Assembly: GCF_001758465.1 (NCBI RefSeq)
Contig: NZ_MJIC01000009.1
Span: 248,001 to 312,000 of the forward strand
Source: Marisediminitalea lipolytica
Lineage (GTDB): Bacteria > Pseudomonadota > Gammaproteobacteria > Enterobacterales > Alteromonadaceae
Reading direction: 5' to 3'
Length of the DNA: 64,000 bases
Below are positions 61,172 to 64,000 of this stretch, in pieces (within the stretch, counting starts at the first letter, position 1; every line of letters starts with the position of its first letter). The notes under the pieces are model-generated. The model made no database searches. It saw only the letters and a program-made list of their open reading frames with translations, and was not told the origin of the DNA. A program made the position numbers and the translations under genes.

Positions 61172-62188
61172 ATGGGCTTGTTTGAACGCTATTTATCGGT
61201 GTGGGTTGGGCTTACCATTGTTGTGGGTATTTTGCTGGGCAGCGTTACGCCGGGCGTATTTGCCGCGATTGCTGGCATTGAGTATGCCCACGTCAATCTG
61301 GTGATTGCTGTACTCATCTGGCTGATGATTTATCCGATGATGGTGCAAATCGATTTTAGCGCCTTAAAGGGTGTAGGTAAAAAGCCGAAAGGATTGGTGC
61401 TCACGCTAATCATCAACTGGTTAATTAAACCCTTCACTATGGCCGTACTGGGCTGGTTATTCTTTAAGGGCATATTTGCCGACTGGGTCGAGCCGCAAAC
61501 AGCCAGTGAATATATCGCCGGTATGATTTTGCTGGGCGTCGCACCGTGCACCGCCATGGTGTTTGTGTGGAGTCAGTTAACCAGGGGCGATGCCAACTAT
61601 ACGCTGGTGCAGGTGTCTATTAACGATATCATCATGATATTTGCATTTGCCCCCATAGCCGGTTTATTACTGGGTGTAACCGATATTACCGTGCCCTGGG
61701 ATACGCTGTTTTTATCGGTTGTGCTGTATGTGCTTATTCCGCTGGTGGCCGGTGCTGTTACACGCAAGAAGCTGGATAAAACCGATGATCATTCTCGACT
61801 GAATCAGTTTTTAGCCACCATGAAGCCCTGGTCCATCATTGGGTTACTGGCTACGGTAGTACTATTGTTTGGTTTTCAGTCAGAAACCATTCTGGCCCAG
61901 CCTCAGGCTATCGTGTTAATTGCAATACCGCTGCTGATTCAGACTTACGGTATTTTTGCCATTGCGTATTTCATCGCCAAACAATTGAAGTTGCCCCATA
62001 ACGTGGCTGCGCCAGCCTGTATGATCGGCACCTCGAACTTCTTTGAGCTGGCGGTTGCCGTGGCAATCTCCTTGTTTGGCCTGCATTCAGGGGCGGCATT
62101 GGCTACCGTAGTGGGCGTGCTGGTGGAAGTACCGGTGATGCTTTCGCTGGTGTGGTTTGCTAATCGTACCCGGCACTGGTTTGATTAA
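61172..62188 (+). CDS. acr3: ACR3-family arsenite efflux permease
   Basis: A 338-residue, ten-helix transporter of the BASS superfamily. The conserved cysteine C126 in [17 protein letters not shown] corresponds to the essential cysteine of Acr3 proteins, and [14 protein letters not shown] is a family signature. It exports arsenite driven by the proton gradient and closes the arsRCH-acr3 operon. Confidence 0.95.
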   Translation: MGLFERYLSVWVGLTIVVGILLGSVTPGVFAAIAGIEYAHVNLVIAVLIWLMIYPMMVQIDFSALKGVGKKPKGLVLTLIINWLIKPFTMAVLGWLFFKGIFADWVEPQTASEYIAGMILLGVAPCTAMVFVWSQLTRGDANYTLVQVSINDIIMIFAFAPIAGLLLGVTDITVPWDTLFLSVVLYVLIPLVAGAVTRKKLDKTDDHSRLNQFLATMKPWSIIGLLATVVLLFGFQSETILAQPQAIVLIAIPLLIQTYGIFAIAYFIAKQLKLPHNVAAPACMIGTSNFFELAVAVAISLFGLHSGAALATVVGVLVEVPVMLSLVWFANRTRHWFD

Positions 62189-62257
62189 CCGGTTTAAAGA
62201 GTCTATCAGGCAGGCGGGTGTGTTTTAAAATAACGATGTGTCGCCGCAAAAGACAAA

Positions 62258-62278
62258 TTGCCACCCATAGGGTGGCAA
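62258..62278. terminator. hairpin downstream of acr3
   Basis: TTGCCACCC (62258-62266) and GGGTGGCAA (62270-62278) form a perfect 9-bp stem with a 3-nt loop between the convergent acr3 and MFS genes. The T-rich tail is weak (CTTTAATT). Confidence 0.65.
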
Positions 62279-62371
62279 CTTTAATTCGCTGAATTAGCCT
62301 TTTCACTTATTTACCAATCACACAACACGAAACACACTTTCATTGTGAAAAAAGCTAATCAGCAAAAACTC

Positions 62372-63793
62372 TTATGCTTTGATGGCCGGTTTAGCAGGCT
62401 TGATGAAATACTTCACACCAATGGTCCAGGCACACAGTGCCGTTACCAGTAACGGCAGACTGAATAGCACGAACATCCAGGCCACGCTCATGCCACTGGT
62501 AAGTGCCAGACCGCCAGCGGCAGGCCCAAGCACAGCGCCAAGGCGACCCATGCCAATTGCCCAGCCAATACCGGTGGTACGAATGTTAGTCGGATAAATC
62601 TGCGCCACGGTGGCATACAGTGCGCCATTACCGCTTTGCTGGAAGAAACCGATGCCAAATAACAGGGTGTAGTACATGATGACCGGGGTGTTCCACTCGG
62701 CGAACATCACCATCATGATGGTAGCAATACCGTACAGACAGGCGATAACCTTACCCAGGTTCCAGCGGGCAGTAAGCCAGCCCACAATAAATAAGCCAAT
62801 CACCGCACCACCATTAAACAGTGCACTGCCTTTAATACCTACCTCTAACGGATAGCCGGTCATGCTGGCGATACGCGGGATCCAGCTTAGCAGGAAATAA
62901 ACCGTAAAAAATGCGCCCATAAAGCTGACCCACGACAACAATGTTGTGGTACGAACTTCTTTTTTCAGCAGGTGCATAAACGGCACCGCAGGCGTTTTGG
63001 CAAAGACTTCTTCACGCTCAGGGTAGTCGTCGTGTTCTTTTAAACCCTGAGCTCTGAGTAACTTGTTAGCGCGCTCTAAATCGCCTTCTTTGCGACGTTC
63101 CAGTAAAAAGTGCACCGACTCAGGAGCCAGAAAATACATTATCGGAAACAGTGCCAGCGATAATAAACCAGCCACAATGAACAACGATTCCCAGCCGTAA
63201 TTCACCAGCAGATCATTGGCGACAACGCCAGCCAGCATGGCACCGGCAGGATAACCAGACATCACGGTCATTACGCCGGCGGCAACATATTTTTTAGGTG
63301 AAAACTCTGAACCCATGGAGGTTGCTGTGGCCAGTACACAACCGATACCGACACCGGTTAGCAGGCGCAGAATTATCAGTTGGGTCAGATTCTGCGACAA
63401 CGTTGCCGCCAGCATGGTAATCGCAATCACCATAGTTGCGGCCATTAAAATGGGTTTACGACCTATACGGTCGGCAAACGGGGCCAAAAACATCGAGCCA
63501 ATGGTCATGCCGGCCAGGCCCGCACTGAACACCATGCCAAATGCGGCATCGGTCACATTCCACTGTTCAATTAATAGCGGTGCTGCAAAAGACACTACCA
63601 GTACATCGATACCATCCAACGCCATCAGGATAAAACACAAAAATATGGTGAACGCCTGCATTCTGGTCCACTTATTGTTTGCTTCTTCTTCGGTGATGAT
63701 TCGAGGTTTATCCACGGCGTTTACTCCATTTGTGACACGCTGCTTCCCGCCAGGGCGGTTAATCGATGATGAGTTGGTAGCTGTGTTGATCAT
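62372..63793 (-). CDS. AAHS-family aromatic acid:H+ symporter (MFS)
   Basis: A 473-residue, twelve-helix MFS transporter. Features of the aromatic-acid group are the LMALDGIDVLVVSFAAP segment (D60, D63) in helix 1 and the loop FADRIGRKPIL. Relatives such as PcaK, BenK and VanK import protocatechuate, benzoate or vanillate. The N-terminal 45 residues are polar and longer than usual, so a later start is possible. It is a lone gene; aromatic acids released by the esterase genes are possible cargo. Confidence 0.88.
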   Translation of the reverse strand: MINTATNSSSINRPGGKQRVTNGVNAVDKPRIITEEEANNKWTRMQAFTIFLCFILMALDGIDVLVVSFAAPLLIEQWNVTDAAFGMVFSAGLAGMTIGSMFLAPFADRIGRKPILMAATMVIAITMLAATLSQNLTQLIILRLLTGVGIGCVLATATSMGSEFSPKKYVAAGVMTVMSGYPAGAMLAGVVANDLLVNYGWESLFIVAGLLSLALFPIMYFLAPESVHFLLERRKEGDLERANKLLRAQGLKEHDDYPEREEVFAKTPAVPFMHLLKKEVRTTTLLSWVSFMGAFFTVYFLLSWIPRIASMTGYPLEVGIKGSALFNGGAVIGLFIVGWLTARWNLGKVIACLYGIATIMMVMFAEWNTPVIMYYTLLFGIGFFQQSGNGALYATVAQIYPTNIRTTGIGWAIGMGRLGAVLGPAAGGLALTSGMSVAWMFVLFSLPLLVTALCAWTIGVKYFIKPAKPAIKA

Positions 63794-64000
63794 AAGAGAT
63801 AATTAATTTCTAATAGTGAGATAAATAAAAGCAGAAAGAATTATCTGACTGCACCCAACCAAGATTGCGTTTTGAAGCTAGTGCAAAAAGAACGCCATAT
63901 TTTTAATAATTTGTAAAAATATGAGTTAACTTGTAAATAGTATTTTTTTGATTATTGTAAAAATTTGGTGAATTTGCCAGTGCATACTGCATTCTGATTT
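63794..64000. promoter_or_regulatory. AT-rich upstream region of the MFS gene with TTGTAAA repeats
   Basis: No gene is seen. TTGTAAA occurs at 63911, 63931 and 63955 (20 and 24 bp apart), and AGATAATT (63797-63804) is mirrored by AATTATCT (63839-63846). These look like regulator sites upstream of the transporter promoter. Confidence 0.35.

Noticed and set aside
63315..63806. 163-residue plus-strand frame
   Set aside because: It is antisense to the N-terminal half of the MFS transporter and reflects its hydrophobic codon pattern.

Overview
The window is one contiguous piece of a gammaproteobacterial chromosome of roughly even base composition. Gene content and style point to a marine or aquatic member of the Alteromonadales (Alteromonadaceae-like): three-subunit pnt transhydrogenase, speA, glmU-glmR-glmS, a large TonB-dependent receptor, many Tat- and Sec-exported hydrolases, a periplasmic ATP-dependent DNA ligase. 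This placement is inference; there is no rRNA, tRNA, prophage, CRISPR array or intact transposon in the window.

Region 1 (1-10 kb): tail of an envelope protein, a DUF3015 protein, the pntAA-pntAB-pntB proton-translocating transhydrogenase operon behind a pair of palindromic operator-like sites, a membrane-bound LuxR-type regulator with a large acidic DUF5666 lipoprotein, and a minus-strand frdCAB operon. FrdC keeps the haem-ligand spacing and both key glutamates of the dihaem menaquinol:fumarate reductase of Wolinella.

Region 2 (10-25 kb): scattered metabolic and maintenance genes: a Cys-nucleophile type alpha/beta hydrolase, a tannase-family esterase, glycerol kinase, a pectinacetylesterase-family protein, a glutaredoxin-MauE fusion, DUF3224, speA, a class C beta-lactamase-like hydrolase, an alkylation repair operon (Ada/AlkA fusion, ogt, EamA exporter) and a diguanylate-cyclase-like protein with a degenerate SSEEF motif.

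Region 3 (25-36 kb): amino-sugar synthesis (glmU, oxidoreductase, hypothetical, glmR-like regulator, glmS). Downstream of glmS, at the position of attTn7, is an AT-rich accessory patch with a recombinase-tail-like small ORF, a 37-residue membrane peptide, a small beta-barrel protein, a NADAR protein and a SpoIIAA/STAS-like protein, followed by periplasmic DNA ligase and an AraC regulator with a divergent EamA transporter.

Region 4 (37-59.5 kb): a catabolic island. It has a TonB-dependent receptor, two Nif3-family proteins (one Tat-exported), an Abhydrolase_10-type protein, four type-B carboxylesterases and another alpha/beta hydrolase, a Tat-exported carotenoid/lignostilbene oxygenase with a DUF2141 protein, a NarL-type two-component system divergent from them with a large dyad between, a LysR regulator, and a histidine phosphatase / ACAD10-11-like acyl-CoA dehydrogenase / APH kinase operon that resembles the 4-hydroxyacyl-CoA phosphorylation route. 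Together they suggest uptake, periplasmic ester cleavage and oxidative cleavage of an ester-linked aromatic or isoprenoid compound followed by oxidation of the released hydroxy acids. The substrate is not known.

Region 5 (59.5-64 kb): a compact arsenic operon (arsR-arsC-arsH-acr3) with a clearly readable promoter/operator, and a minus-strand AAHS-family aromatic acid transporter whose upstream region carries phased TTGTAAA repeats.
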